DNA from: Paenibacillus sp. HGH0039
GTDB lineage: Bacteria; Bacillota; Bacilli; Paenibacillales; NBRC-103111
Direction of reading: 5' to 3'
DNA length: 64,000 nt
Assembly (NCBI RefSeq): GCF_000411255.1
Contig: NZ_KE150412.1
Location: 1,439,294-1,503,293 of the forward strand
Part shown: positions 46,322 through 55,345 of the stretch, in pieces
Layout: each line of letters begins with the position of its first letter
How positions within the stretch are numbered: the first letter of the stretch is position 1
Translations under genes and position numbers: made by a program
Notes under the pieces: generated by a model
Told to the model about the DNA's origin: nothing
Databases searched by the model: none
The model's input: the letters and a program-made list of their open reading frames with translations, nothing else

Positions 46322-46901
46322 AGTGACCCTCTTTTCTGATTGACTTAATGATTTTGGCCGGCACACCCGCCGCCACTGTCATGGAGGGAACCGGTCTGGT
46401 TACGACCGCCCCCGCAGCGACGATAGAACGGCTTCCGATGCTTGCGCCCGCCAAGACCCTGCATCCGCAGCCGATCCAGACATCCCGGTGAATGTGGATT
46501 TTGGAACAGACGACCGGATTGTCGCGGATGGGAAGAGACTCGTCCTCCCAGCTGTGCTGGAAGGAGATCAGCGAGCTCTGGTGCGCGATGGACACTTCGT
46601 CGTCGATCTGAATCTCGCCGCACGCGTCCAGGTAGCACTGCTTGTGGATGCTGACATTGCTGCCGATCCGCAGGCGCTCCCAGTATTTGATCTCCACCGA
46701 CCTGCCGACGAAGACATTGTCTCCGCAGCTAAGCGTCAGGCACTTCAGCAGACAGTACCGCATCGCCACCCCCGCCGTGTCCGGCAGAAGATCGGTCAGC
46801 GTCCAGGCGTATTTAAGCGCCGGCCTCGGGAAGAGACGGAGAATGCGGATGACGATGTCCAGCACCGTTTTGAATTTGTGAAACCGGTCTCGGCCTCTCA
46901 T
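46299..46901 (-). CDS. hexapeptide-repeat acyltransferase (WcaF-like)
   Basis: A 200-residue left-handed beta-helix O-acetyltransferase: NVFVGRSVEIKYWERLRIGSNVSIHK, SIAHQSSLISFQHS and DVWIGCGCRVLAGASIGSRSIVAAGAVVT with catalytic His region. AGGAGAGGAATTC precedes the ATG at 46901. Probably decorates the polysaccharide. Confidence 0.85.
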   Translation of the reverse strand: MRGRDRFHKFKTVLDIVIRILRLFPRPALKYAWTLTDLLPDTAGVAMRYCLLKCLTLSCGDNVFVGRSVEIKYWERLRIGSNVSIHKQCYLDACGEIQIDDEVSIAHQSSLISFQHSWEDESLPIRDNPVVCSKIHIHRDVWIGCGCRVLAGASIGSRSIVAAGAVVTRPVPSMTVAAGVPAKIIKSIRKEGHYERSVGT

Positions 46902-48075
46902 GAATTCCTCTCCTTTTGTCGCGGATAGACTTTAGCCATTTCAGCGTCCAGCTGGCCGTATAAGCTTGAAACATATACAGCAGGGGCAGAATGGGCAGCT
47001 TCTTGCGCACCATGTTATCCCCGATCGTGCCGACGCCGTATTCCAGATCGCGTCCCGTTACGGTCATGTAGCCGACGAGCACCAGCGTGCAGGCATAAGC
47101 AAAGAGCAGCACCACGACAATTCCGTAAAACGCCCTCGTCTCTTTATATCGGATAAACATCAGCACCGCAAAAGCAAGCGCCACGAGCATCGCGACGGCT
47201 TCCATGGAACGGTACATCACGTTCGTTTCCCAATTTTCTAGATTAACGGGATTGGGGCTCAGGAACAGGAAGGCCGTCAGCAATACCGCGTTGACGATGC
47301 CCAGTCCGCCGATTTTGACGGCGAGCACGCCGGCCGATACGACCAGCATGGCGACCGCGGTTTTGAATCTTTTCGTAAACAGCAGGTAAAAACAAAGTGT
47401 GTACACGATGGCATAATCCCGCAGGCCGGTTGCGTACAACATCACGAGCAGGAACAAAACATACTTCCGCTTCAGCAGCAGATACGTGCAGTACAGGCCG
47501 AGCGCCACGCAGGTGACGTCTTTTGCAAAAAGCGAAGTCATCATCATGAACGACGGGCTGACGAACAGCCCCAGAATGATCCAGCCTTCGTACATGCGGC
47601 GGTTTGCCTGCTCATAGCCGAAAAACGACCGGTTCAGCGCATAGATCAGATAAGCGATCCAGATCAGCATCACCGAATTGTACGTAATGATGACAAGCGG
47701 ATCGGACACGTCGAGAAATTTAAAGAACGGCATATACATCAGCCCGAAAATCGGGTAGGCCGATGAATTGAACAGATAAGTCGAAATATGCTCAAAGGCG
47801 TAATGCAGAAAATCACCCAGTCCCAGGTACGTGACGACCTGCTCGTAATAATGATTTTCGTCGGGTCCGGCCAAGGGAGTCGCCGTAATCGCATAAACGA
47901 ACTTCCCGATCAGCATCACGCAAAAGCCGATATACAGCAGGAACGGCTGATCCGGCCAGCGGATCATGCAGAAAAGCGGCAGAAGCAGCACGAAAAAAGA
48001 AATGATCCCCATGCGCTCATCCAGCAAAAAAATTCCTTTTTCCAGAAGCAGCATAAGGAGTACATAGCCGATCAC
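46813..48075 (-). CDS. polytopic membrane protein, candidate polysaccharide polymerase
   Basis: A protein of about 420 residues with around ten hydrophobic helices. An extracellular acidic segment follows the third helix (AGPDENHYYEQVVTYLGLGDF), which fits Wzy/EpsG-like polymerases or GT-C enzymes, but no signature is decisive. The start is unclear: GTG 48075 is a guess, and the frame is open to 48165 into the upstream gene. The last 30 codons run 89 nt into the acyltransferase and encode a hydrophilic Arg/His/Pro tail, which suggests loss of the original stop. Confidence 0.7.
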   Translation of the reverse strand: MIGYVLLMLLLEKGIFLLDERMGIISFFVLLLPLFCMIRWPDQPFLLYIGFCVMLIGKFVYAITATPLAGPDENHYYEQVVTYLGLGDFLHYAFEHISTYLFNSSAYPIFGLMYMPFFKFLDVSDPLVIITYNSVMLIWIAYLIYALNRSFFGYEQANRRMYEGWIILGLFVSPSFMMMTSLFAKDVTCVALGLYCTYLLLKRKYVLFLLVMLYATGLRDYAIVYTLCFYLLFTKRFKTAVAMLVVSAGVLAVKIGGLGIVNAVLLTAFLFLSPNPVNLENWETNVMYRSMEAVAMLVALAFAVLMFIRYKETRAFYGIVVVLLFAYACTLVLVGYMTVTGRDLEYGVGTIGDNMVRKKLPILPLLYMFQAYTASWTLKWLKSIRDKRRGIHERPRPVSQIQNGAGHRHPHSPSLPEAGA

Positions 48076-48124
48076 GAACAGGTTCCGAAGGGGAGGCGCT
48101 CCCTTCGGCAGCCCGGCTGCGGGG

Positions 48125-49258
48125 CTATGGCGCCGCAGCGTACATCCGCTCCAGTCTCCGCACACTTGTCTGAATGTCGTATCCGCACTCCTGCAGCGCC
48201 TCCAGCCGGACGGGCCAGTCCAGCCGCGATCCGGCGGTTTTCTCCCGGATCGCCCCCGCCCACGAATCGGCCGATTCGTTCAGGGACAGCCGGCTGACCA
48301 GCCCCAGGTTCAGGTCCGCTTCCGCGGGCACCTGATCGGAGATGAGGCACGGAACGCCCGCAGCCTGCGCCTCGATGACCACGATGCCGAGTCCTTCGTA
48401 CAGCGAAGGCAGCAGGAACAGGTCGAAGGCTCCGATCAGCTCGGGGATGTTCTTGCGCACCCCGAGCAGGTGCACCTGGTCCGCGATTCCCAGCTCGCGG
48501 ACCCGGGCTTCCATCTCGCTGCGCAGCGGTCCTTCCCCGATCAGCACAAGCTGGGCGTCCGGACGGATCCGCAGGAAGCGGGCAAAGATCTCGAGCAGAA
48601 ACCGGTGGTTCTTCTGCTCGCTGAATCTTCCGATGTGCCCGATCACGGGCACATGAGGGTCCGTGACCCCGACCGCTCTGCGGTATGCCGAGCGGTCTCT
48701 CTCCAGCTGCCCGTAGGGCTGGACCTGGATCGAGTTCGGGAACACGACGACCCGCTCGTCCCGCCAGCAGTCGGGCCCGAAAAGCGCTTCGCAGGCGGAG
48801 CGGGAGCAGCCGAGCATCGTCGTGGAGTTGCTGCGGATCAGTCCCCGCATGTACTTGCGGTAGAGGCTACGCAGCCACGATTCCCGCTTGCTGTCGTGCG
48901 TGTTGTGGCTGTGGCTGATTCGGACCGGCACGTTCATCTCTCCGGCAAGCTTCAGCACGTAGCCGCTGAACTGGTAGATGTGGCTGTGCACGACCTGATA
49001 CGGCCCGTGTTCCTTCAAGTTGGCGAGGAAAGCACGGCGGAAGGCGCGCAGCCCTTTTTTCGGATGGGGCTGTCTGAAAATACGGCCTCCCAGCTCGATG
49101 ATCTCGTCATCGTAAAATCCTTTTTCCTCAAATTGTACGGCAAAATGAAACTCATACTTGTCCCGGTCTATCGTCCGGTACAGGTTCATCAATAGCGTTT
49201 CGATCCCGCCGGGATGCATTTTTCCGACGACGTGAAGAATTTTCGTTTTAGGCTTCAT
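48125..49258 (-). CDS. GT4 family glycosyltransferase
   Basis: A 377-residue GT-B enzyme: ILHVVGKMHPGGIETLLMNLY, VHSHIYQFSGYVLKLA, GHIGRFSEQKNHRFLLEIF, LVLIGEGPLRSEM and LPSLYEGLGIVVIEAQAAG in the form PSLYEGLGIVVIEAQA (EX7E). Resembles EpsF-type transferases. ATG 49258 has GGGAGG 7 nt ahead and overlaps the upstream stop by 11 nt. Confidence 0.9.
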   Translation of the reverse strand: MKPKTKILHVVGKMHPGGIETLLMNLYRTIDRDKYEFHFAVQFEEKGFYDDEIIELGGRIFRQPHPKKGLRAFRRAFLANLKEHGPYQVVHSHIYQFSGYVLKLAGEMNVPVRISHSHNTHDSKRESWLRSLYRKYMRGLIRSNSTTMLGCSRSACEALFGPDCWRDERVVVFPNSIQVQPYGQLERDRSAYRRAVGVTDPHVPVIGHIGRFSEQKNHRFLLEIFARFLRIRPDAQLVLIGEGPLRSEMEARVRELGIADQVHLLGVRKNIPELIGAFDLFLLPSLYEGLGIVVIEAQAAGVPCLISDQVPAEADLNLGLVSRLSLNESADSWAGAIREKTAGSRLDWPVRLEALQECGYDIQTSVRRLERMYAAAP

Positions 49259-50471
49259 GCAGAATCCTCCCGACGTAAGTAACAAGCTCCCGTTTTTTCT
49301 GGTTGACGATCCGTACGGAGCCTTCGTGACGGTTCTTCTCCGGGACTAGCCCGGCAAGCACTACTTTGGGGTCCGTGCGGAAATCGAGCACGTGCCCGGA
49401 GAGGCCCAGATCTTTAAAAATGCTCGCCAGCTTTTTGTCCCAGGCGATGCCGTAGGTCGGCTTGCCGAAGGAGATGGCCGGGATGCACGCATGCAGGCGC
49501 TGGGCGATAACCGTATCGCAGTCCCGGATGCTCTCGACCAGATCCCCGACATCGCCCGGATAAGGGGCGAATTCCACACCGGGCATTCCGGCCAGCCGCG
49601 GTTTGACGTAACGTTCCACGAAGGCGTTGTCGGTGTCCGCCCCGTTCGTAAAGACCCGGACGCGGCTGCCGCCGTCGGTCGCCCCTTTCGCCAGGCTGTA
49701 CCACCAATCGGCGCAATCGTCCCGTTCCCATACGTAAGGGGAATGCCGCCTCATTTCGTTGGGGTCCATGATGCCGAGCCCGACGGTATGGACGGAAGCG
49801 GACCTTGCGCCCCCGGCTGCATGCCTTCCCGGAAATGCTTCCAGGGTAACGAGCGCCGGATCGGATAAAGCCACGGCTTTGTGGGCCAGAGACGGGGCAA
49901 TGGAAAGTAAATAAGCCAGCGAATCTTCGTCGCGGACTGAAATCGTTTTGGCGTAATGCAAAATATCGGTAAACCACTTCCGGGCCAGAAAGCTCCAAGG
50001 CCCTCTCATGCCGACGAACACGACGTGAAGCGGCTTGCCCTGTCTCTTTACTTCCCGGACCAGACGGCGCATGGCGATGGGAAACGACAAGTAAGTGTCG
50101 ATAAACAAATGTCCTCCGCCGATCAGCACCGCATCCGCCTGCGTGACAAGTTCGCGGATCTGCTCGCCGAGCACGGCGTCTTTACGTTTATGGACCGAGT
50201 ACGATTTCATGTAACGCAGAAAATCCGGCGTCAGCTTTTTTTTCACGCTGACTTCGTTCAGTTTGTAGTCGCGGGTTAGAGCGGGTCCTCCATCCGTTCG
50301 CTGAACGGAACCGCTGCGGGCCGGGGTCTCTCTGTACAGACCGGCCGTCAAATCAAAGTTGGTGACGGTATATTCCCCGCAGGTGCGGATCAATTGGTTG
50401 ACGGTCAACGCGATAAGACCGTCTCCCAGGTTCGTCGAATGGGGCACGCCCGCAAGCAATATATGTTTCAC
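49248..50471 (-). CDS. polysaccharide pyruvyl transferase family protein
   Basis: Adds a pyruvate ketal from phosphoenolpyruvate to a sugar. The 407-residue protein has the N-terminal AGVPHSTNLGDGLIALTVNQL, VLIGGGHLFIDTY and the conserved AQRLHACIPAISFGKPTYGIAWDKKL region (RLHA motif) of the family. Such a ketal would give negative charge to the polysaccharide and, in SLH-bearing bacteria, similar pyruvylation anchors SLH proteins. The amidase at 25.7 kb carries SLH domains, but CsaB is the usual enzyme for that and this protein need not be it. Confidence 0.87.
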   Translation of the reverse strand: MKHILLAGVPHSTNLGDGLIALTVNQLIRTCGEYTVTNFDLTAGLYRETPARSGSVQRTDGGPALTRDYKLNEVSVKKKLTPDFLRYMKSYSVHKRKDAVLGEQIRELVTQADAVLIGGGHLFIDTYLSFPIAMRRLVREVKRQGKPLHVVFVGMRGPWSFLARKWFTDILHYAKTISVRDEDSLAYLLSIAPSLAHKAVALSDPALVTLEAFPGRHAAGGARSASVHTVGLGIMDPNEMRRHSPYVWERDDCADWWYSLAKGATDGGSRVRVFTNGADTDNAFVERYVKPRLAGMPGVEFAPYPGDVGDLVESIRDCDTVIAQRLHACIPAISFGKPTYGIAWDKKLASIFKDLGLSGHVLDFRTDPKVVLAGLVPEKNRHEGSVRIVNQKKRELVTYVGRILHEA

Positions 50472-50472
50472 G

Positions 50473-51825
50473 TTAGTTCCCTCGCTTTTTGTTGGCGGTC
50501 ATCCAGGCAAACATCCCGATCGAGATATTAAGCTTGCGCCGGATAACGATCACCATGGCTGTTTTCCAGCAGACGGTGCAGAGCAGATTCGTAATAGCGG
50601 CCCCCAGCATGCCGAAGGCGGGGATCAGGGCAAGGTTCAGCACGATGTTCAGCACGGCGGAACCGGCCAAAATCCGGCCCAGTGTTTTCTGCTGCCCCGT
50701 CATCGTCATCAGCGTACCCGTCTGCCCGCTGAACGCGGAGACGAGCTGGCCGGTGGACAAAATCAGCAGCGCCAGCGATCCCCGTTTGAACTCTTCTCCG
50801 AACAGGCCGAGAATGGGATCGTTCAGAAACAGGAAGGCGACATAGATGACGCCCGCAAACAAGAATCCCGCCAAATTGCTCAGGCTGAGCACATGCTGGA
50901 GCTGCTTGTCGTCCTTCTTGGCGTAGGACTCCGAGATGAAAGGAGCCGCCGTCATGTTGATAGCCGTCAGACCGAACGAAACGAGCGTTGCGATCCGGAC
51001 GGCCGCCCCGTAAATCCCCGCCTCGGTCGTCCCCTCCATCCAGCCGAGCATCAGCACGTTGAGCTGGCCCAGCACGAGGTACATGCCCGAGACGAACATG
51101 AGCGACAGGGAGACGTTCACCCACTCGCGGGTGTTGTAGGCGGTGTCCGCCCCTTGGATCTTCGGAGTCAGCCTGCGCTTCAGCACCCATGCGCCTATGG
51201 CGTAGGACACGGCCATGGCGGCCAGGAAGAGCAGCATGGCCTCTCCCGCTCCGGCCTTCGTGTCTGCAATGCCATTGTAGAGAAACAGCAGCGCGATGAA
51301 CACGACCGGACGGATGATTTTCTCCGGCAGCTGCGCGTGCAGCATCTCCTTCAGCGCCTGAAGGGAGCTTTGGCGGAGCAGGGCCAAGGCCATCACCGGA
51401 ATGCCGAGCAGACCGGCTATGTAAGTGTAGAGCAGTTCGCCGTTCATGGTTCCACTCATCAGAAGCACGACGAGGAGCGAAATGACCGTTACGGCCAGCG
51501 ACAGTCCCGCCGTGATCTGATTCGCCCGGCGGAGCAGGCCTTTCACCTCCGCCCACTGCCCGTGCGCCCGGTAGGACGAAACGTAGCGGACGATGGCGGT
51601 GTCGAACCCGAGCTTCGTCGGGAAAACAAGGAACGTCACTACGGTGGTGACGAACGAATAGTAGCCGTAGCTGACGGCGCCCAGCTGACGGGCCAGCAGG
51701 ATTTGCAGAATCAGCGCGATGCCGATTCCCCCCACGTTGACCAGGAAGGACAGCGAGCTGCTTTTCATCAGCATTTTCGATAAAGAACGTTGTGTGAGTG
51801 GTTTCGCGGTTGTATTCATACTCAT
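50473..51825 (-). CDS. oligosaccharide flippase (Wzx/MOP family)
   Basis: A 450-residue protein with about 12-14 membrane helices and the MOP pattern at the N-terminus (LSFLVNVGGIGIALILQIL, GAVSYGYYSFVTTV). It would move lipid-linked repeat units across the membrane. The pyruvyl transferase follows after 1 nt. Confidence 0.92.
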   Translation of the reverse strand: MSMNTTAKPLTQRSLSKMLMKSSSLSFLVNVGGIGIALILQILLARQLGAVSYGYYSFVTTVVTFLVFPTKLGFDTAIVRYVSSYRAHGQWAEVKGLLRRANQITAGLSLAVTVISLLVVLLMSGTMNGELLYTYIAGLLGIPVMALALLRQSSLQALKEMLHAQLPEKIIRPVVFIALLFLYNGIADTKAGAGEAMLLFLAAMAVSYAIGAWVLKRRLTPKIQGADTAYNTREWVNVSLSLMFVSGMYLVLGQLNVLMLGWMEGTTEAGIYGAAVRIATLVSFGLTAINMTAAPFISESYAKKDDKQLQHVLSLSNLAGFLFAGVIYVAFLFLNDPILGLFGEEFKRGSLALLILSTGQLVSAFSGQTGTLMTMTGQQKTLGRILAGSAVLNIVLNLALIPAFGMLGAAITNLLCTVCWKTAMVIVIRRKLNISIGMFAWMTANKKRGN

Positions 51826-51855
51826 CCCGGATTCAATTCCATTCCTGCTTGAGTT

Positions 51856-53691
51856 TTAAGAAACATTGCGGTAGGTCGGCACCAGATGCTGCAGCAGCGC
51901 ACGGATTTCCTCGGGGTCGCTGCCGAGCACGCGTTCAAGCCGGCGCATTTCGAACTCCAGCTCGGTCCGGTTGATATTCATCGGCTTCCCGATAAATATC
52001 CGGTCGTGCATCGTGGAAGACATGCCTTCCTCGCTGGTCAGCAGCTCCTCGTACAGCTTCTCGCCCGCGCGGATACCGGAAAATTCGATATCGATATCGA
52101 CGTTCGGTTCATAGCCGGAAAGCCGGATAAGGTCGGTCGCCAGATCGACGATTTTAACCGGTTTGCCCATGTCGAGAATGAACACTTCGCCGCCTTTGGC
52201 GAAAGCTCCGGCCTGAATCACAAGCTGCACCGCCTCCGGAATGGTCATAAAATAACGCACCATCTCGGGATGGGTTACCGTCACCGGGCCTCCCCGGGCG
52301 ATTTGGTCCTTGAATCTCGGGATCACGCTGCCCCGGCTGCCCAGTACATTCCCGAAGCGGACGGCCACGAACTTCGTCTTGCTGTGCTTGTCCAGACTCT
52401 GGATAAACATTTCCGCGATCCGTTTGGTCGTCCCCATAATGCTCGTCGGGTTGACGGCTTTGTCCGTGGAAATCAGCACGAAACGCTCCGCGCCGAATTC
52501 GTCCGCGCACTCCGCCACGTTTTTGCTGCCGAATACGTTATTCTTGATCGCTTCCGACGGGTTGCGCTCCATGAGCGGCACGTGCTTGTGCGCTGCGGCG
52601 TGGAAGACGACCTGCGGGCCGAATTCGCGGAACACGTCCGCAATGCGGGTCCGGTCCTGCACATCGGCGATCACGGTTTCGATCGGAAGATTCGGGAACA
52701 GCCGGCGCATTTCCATCTCAATGCCGTAAATGCTGTTCTCGCCGTGGCCGAGAAGGAGCAGCCGGGCCGGTTTGAACGGGGCTACCTGGCGGCAGAGCTC
52801 GGAGCCGATAGACCCGCCCGCGCCGGTGACCAGCACGATTTTGTTCTGCACGTAATCGGCGATATTTTGTAAGTCCGTCTGGATGGGATCGCGTCCCAGC
52901 AGGTCTTCCACCTGCACGTCGCGCATCTGGTTGGCCGCCATTTTACCCTGGATGTATTCCTGGATGTGCGGAATGATTTTCAGACGGGCTTTCGTCGTTT
53001 TGCAAATATTGATAATGTCCGAAATCTGCGTCTTCGACACCGAAGGCAGCGCGATAATAATATCGTCGATCCGCTGCTCTTCCACGATCCGGGGAATATC
53101 AAGGCGGTTTCCCATGACCGGAATGCCGTGAAGCTGAAGCTTCTGTTTGTAGGGATCGTCATCCACGAAGGCGACCGGCTTCATCATGAAGCTGTCGTTG
53201 TGCGCAAGCTCCTTCACGAACATGACTCCGCAGCTCCCCGCTCCGACGACAAGCGTCCTTTGGGCGGGTTTGCCGCCCCGGGACCTTGAGCTGCCGTAAA
53301 AATTGTCGCAGAACACGCGCCAGACAAACCTTGAACCGCCCAGCATAAGCAGGATACCGTTCAGATTCTGGAGGAACATATACAGCGTGATCTCACCGGC
53401 GGACAGGAATGACGTCACCGCATACGAAATCAGACAGGAGACGATGACCGCTTTGGCGATCGCTACCATTTCACCGACGCTGGCATACTGCCAGATCCGG
53501 TTATAGAGCTGGAAGTAGAACATCGCGCACGCCAGCGAGATACCGGATACCAGTGTGTAGAGCATAATGACACTCATGACTTCCTGCGGAATGCCGCCCC
53601 GGAAATGCGCCAAGAAAGTCAGATAAATGCTCGCCCATACGATAATCATGTCAATCAGGACAAGCATGGGCGTCCGTTTAGAATAACTCAT
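51856..53691 (-). CDS. membrane UDP-GlcNAc 4,6-dehydratase (PglF/EpsC/CapD-like)
   Basis: A 611-residue protein: four N-terminal membrane helices (1 to about 115), a CoA-binding-like Rossmann domain (LVVGAGSCGVMFVKEL), then the dehydratase with VTGAGGSIGSELCRQV and the catalytic region STDKAVNPTSIMGTTKR, in which Met replaces Tyr as in PglF-type dehydratases. It produces the UDP-4-keto-6-deoxy sugar that the DegT aminotransferase and PglD-like enzyme would use. Specific C5-epimerising relatives exist, so stereochemistry is uncertain. Confidence 0.92.
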   Translation of the reverse strand: MSYSKRTPMLVLIDMIIVWASIYLTFLAHFRGGIPQEVMSVIMLYTLVSGISLACAMFYFQLYNRIWQYASVGEMVAIAKAVIVSCLISYAVTSFLSAGEITLYMFLQNLNGILLMLGGSRFVWRVFCDNFYGSSRSRGGKPAQRTLVVGAGSCGVMFVKELAHNDSFMMKPVAFVDDDPYKQKLQLHGIPVMGNRLDIPRIVEEQRIDDIIIALPSVSKTQISDIINICKTTKARLKIIPHIQEYIQGKMAANQMRDVQVEDLLGRDPIQTDLQNIADYVQNKIVLVTGAGGSIGSELCRQVAPFKPARLLLLGHGENSIYGIEMEMRRLFPNLPIETVIADVQDRTRIADVFREFGPQVVFHAAAHKHVPLMERNPSEAIKNNVFGSKNVAECADEFGAERFVLISTDKAVNPTSIMGTTKRIAEMFIQSLDKHSKTKFVAVRFGNVLGSRGSVIPRFKDQIARGGPVTVTHPEMVRYFMTIPEAVQLVIQAGAFAKGGEVFILDMGKPVKIVDLATDLIRLSGYEPNVDIDIEFSGIRAGEKLYEELLTSEEGMSSTMHDRIFIGKPMNINRTELEFEMRRLERVLGSDPEEIRALLQHLVPTYRNVS

Positions 53692-53775
53692 CTTTTCCCC
53701 TCCCTTAGTGTTGGAAACCGTTTTGATAAAAGGATGATGAATCTAAATGGATGAAGCCGCCGTTTCCCAAGCAAA

Positions 53776-54471
53776 TCAGCTGCTGTAGTCGTAATACGTG
53801 TTCATCTTGGCATCCTTGCGGGCGACTTTGTTCAGCACGACGCCCAGTATCCTTGCATGGACGAACTGCAGGCTGTCCCGCGCTTTCTGCACCAGCTCGC
53901 GTTTGACTCCGCCCGCGTTAACGACGAGCACGACGCCGTCGCACTGGGTCGCCACGACCTGAGCGTCACTGACGGCGAGGACGGGAGGCGTATCGACCAG
54001 AATCACGTCGAACTCCTGTTTGAGCCGCTCCAGGAGATCCGTCATCCGCCGGGAACCGAGAATCTCGGACGGGTTGGGCGGTACGGTGCCGCAGGTCATA
54101 ACATACAGGCCCGGGATATCCGTCTCCTTGAGCGCTTCCTCCACTTCAGCCTGGCGCGTCAGCACATCCGTCAATCCGGTCCGGTTCGAGAGGCCGAACG
54201 TGCGGTGAGCCGTCGGTTTGCGCAGGTCCGCGTCGATGAGCAGCACCTTTTTGTCCGTTTGGGCGTACACGACGGCCAAGTTGTCGATGGTGGTGGACTT
54301 CCCTTCCCAGGGACTTGCGGAGGTGACCATCAGCGTCCGGATTTCTCCATCCACCCCGGAGTACTGAATGTTCGTCCGCAGCGTGCGGTACGTTTCGGAT
54401 ATCGGCGACATGGGATTGCTGTGAGCGATAATCGGTCGCTGCTTATTGGATGGGGACACCGGATGCTTCAC
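53776..54471 (-). CDS. CpsD/CapB-family tyrosine kinase (BY-kinase)
   Basis: Autophosphorylating kinase controlling polysaccharide synthesis. The 231-residue protein has Walker A TSASPWEGKSTT (K58), Walker A' VLLIDADLRKP and Walker B VILVDTPPVLAVSD, and a C-terminal tyrosine cluster YYDY (Y226, Y227, Y229). The cytosolic form needs the Wzz-like adaptor encoded just upstream, whose gene overlaps by 29 nt. Trp in the Walker A loop is unusual compared with the Gly I expect. Confidence 0.92.
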   Translation of the reverse strand: MKHPVSPSNKQRPIIAHSNPMSPISETYRTLRTNIQYSGVDGEIRTLMVTSASPWEGKSTTIDNLAVVYAQTDKKVLLIDADLRKPTAHRTFGLSNRTGLTDVLTRQAEVEEALKETDIPGLYVMTCGTVPPNPSEILGSRRMTDLLERLKQEFDVILVDTPPVLAVSDAQVVATQCDGVVLVVNAGGVKRELVQKARDSLQFVHARILGVVLNKVARKDAKMNTYYDYSS

Positions 54472-55198
54472 CTACTTTCTTCCCGATTGGGGTTCGTTTG
54501 GGCTTCATATCTCCGGCCCGTATTTCAGGGACCGCTACAAGGGTCGGAAGGCCGAGATAGTGCTCCACGTCTTCCTCCGTTTTCAGGGTATCGTCAAAAT
54601 ATTCGAGTGCGAAAACGAGTCCGATCGCGAACATGAGCGAAGCCAGGAAGCTGATGGCCACATTCAGCGGCACATTCGGTTTGACCGGCGCCGGCGTTTT
54701 GGCCGGGTCCGCCTCATGGAGCACGAAGACGTTGTCGATTTTCATAATGTTCGGAATCTGTTTCTGGAACATCTGCGCCACCGTGTTAATCATCTGAGCG
54801 GCTTTGGAGTAGGAAGCATCTTCAAGACTCAGCGTAAAAATCTGCGTATCGCTGACCGAACTGAACTGGATACGCCGCATAAGATCGTCGGAGGTAACTC
54901 CGTATTCCGGATGTTCCTTGACGACAAGATCCATAATCGCCGGCGTTTTGATAATTTCTTTGTAAGTGTGGATCAGGGAAATATTCGTGTTGATCGCATT
55001 CATATCGAGCCGCAGCATTCCCTGGTTATCCGCAGGGGAGTTGACGATCAGCTTCGTGGAAGCCTGGTAAACGGGCTTTAAGTAATATTTGCTTACGACG
55101 CCGGTAATCAGACAGCCCGCCGCCACGATCAGCAGAATAAGCCAGAGCCTTTTACGGAGGACAGCCAAATACCGTTTAATTTCAAAATCTATACTCAC
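54443..55198 (-). CDS. Wzz/YveK-family chain-length regulator and kinase activator
   Basis: A 251-residue membrane protein: first helix about 18-38 (LWLILLIVAAGCLITGVVS), extracellular Wzz domain with YQASTKLIVNSP, second helix about 175-198 with the Pro-rich segment APVKPNVPLNVAIS before it, and a cytoplasmic tail that would contact the kinase. Typical YveK/CapA. Overlap with the kinase gene suggests coupled translation. Confidence 0.92.
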   Translation of the reverse strand: MSIDFEIKRYLAVLRKRLWLILLIVAAGCLITGVVSKYYLKPVYQASTKLIVNSPADNQGMLRLDMNAINTNISLIHTYKEIIKTPAIMDLVVKEHPEYGVTSDDLMRRIQFSSVSDTQIFTLSLEDASYSKAAQMINTVAQMFQKQIPNIMKIDNVFVLHEADPAKTPAPVKPNVPLNVAISFLASLMFAIGLVFALEYFDDTLKTEEDVEHYLGLPTLVAVPEIRAGDMKPKRTPIGKKVGEASGVPIQ

Positions 55199-55345
55199 CG
55201 AACTGAATCCCTCGCTTTCCTTTGGTATCCGTATGACGCGGCCCGATGAGGGCCTGCGAACAGCAAGCTGCTTTTTCCATACTTCACCGCATTAAAACAA
55301 TGTCTAATTGCCGCTTTGTAACCTTAAAGTATAGAGGTGCGCCAT

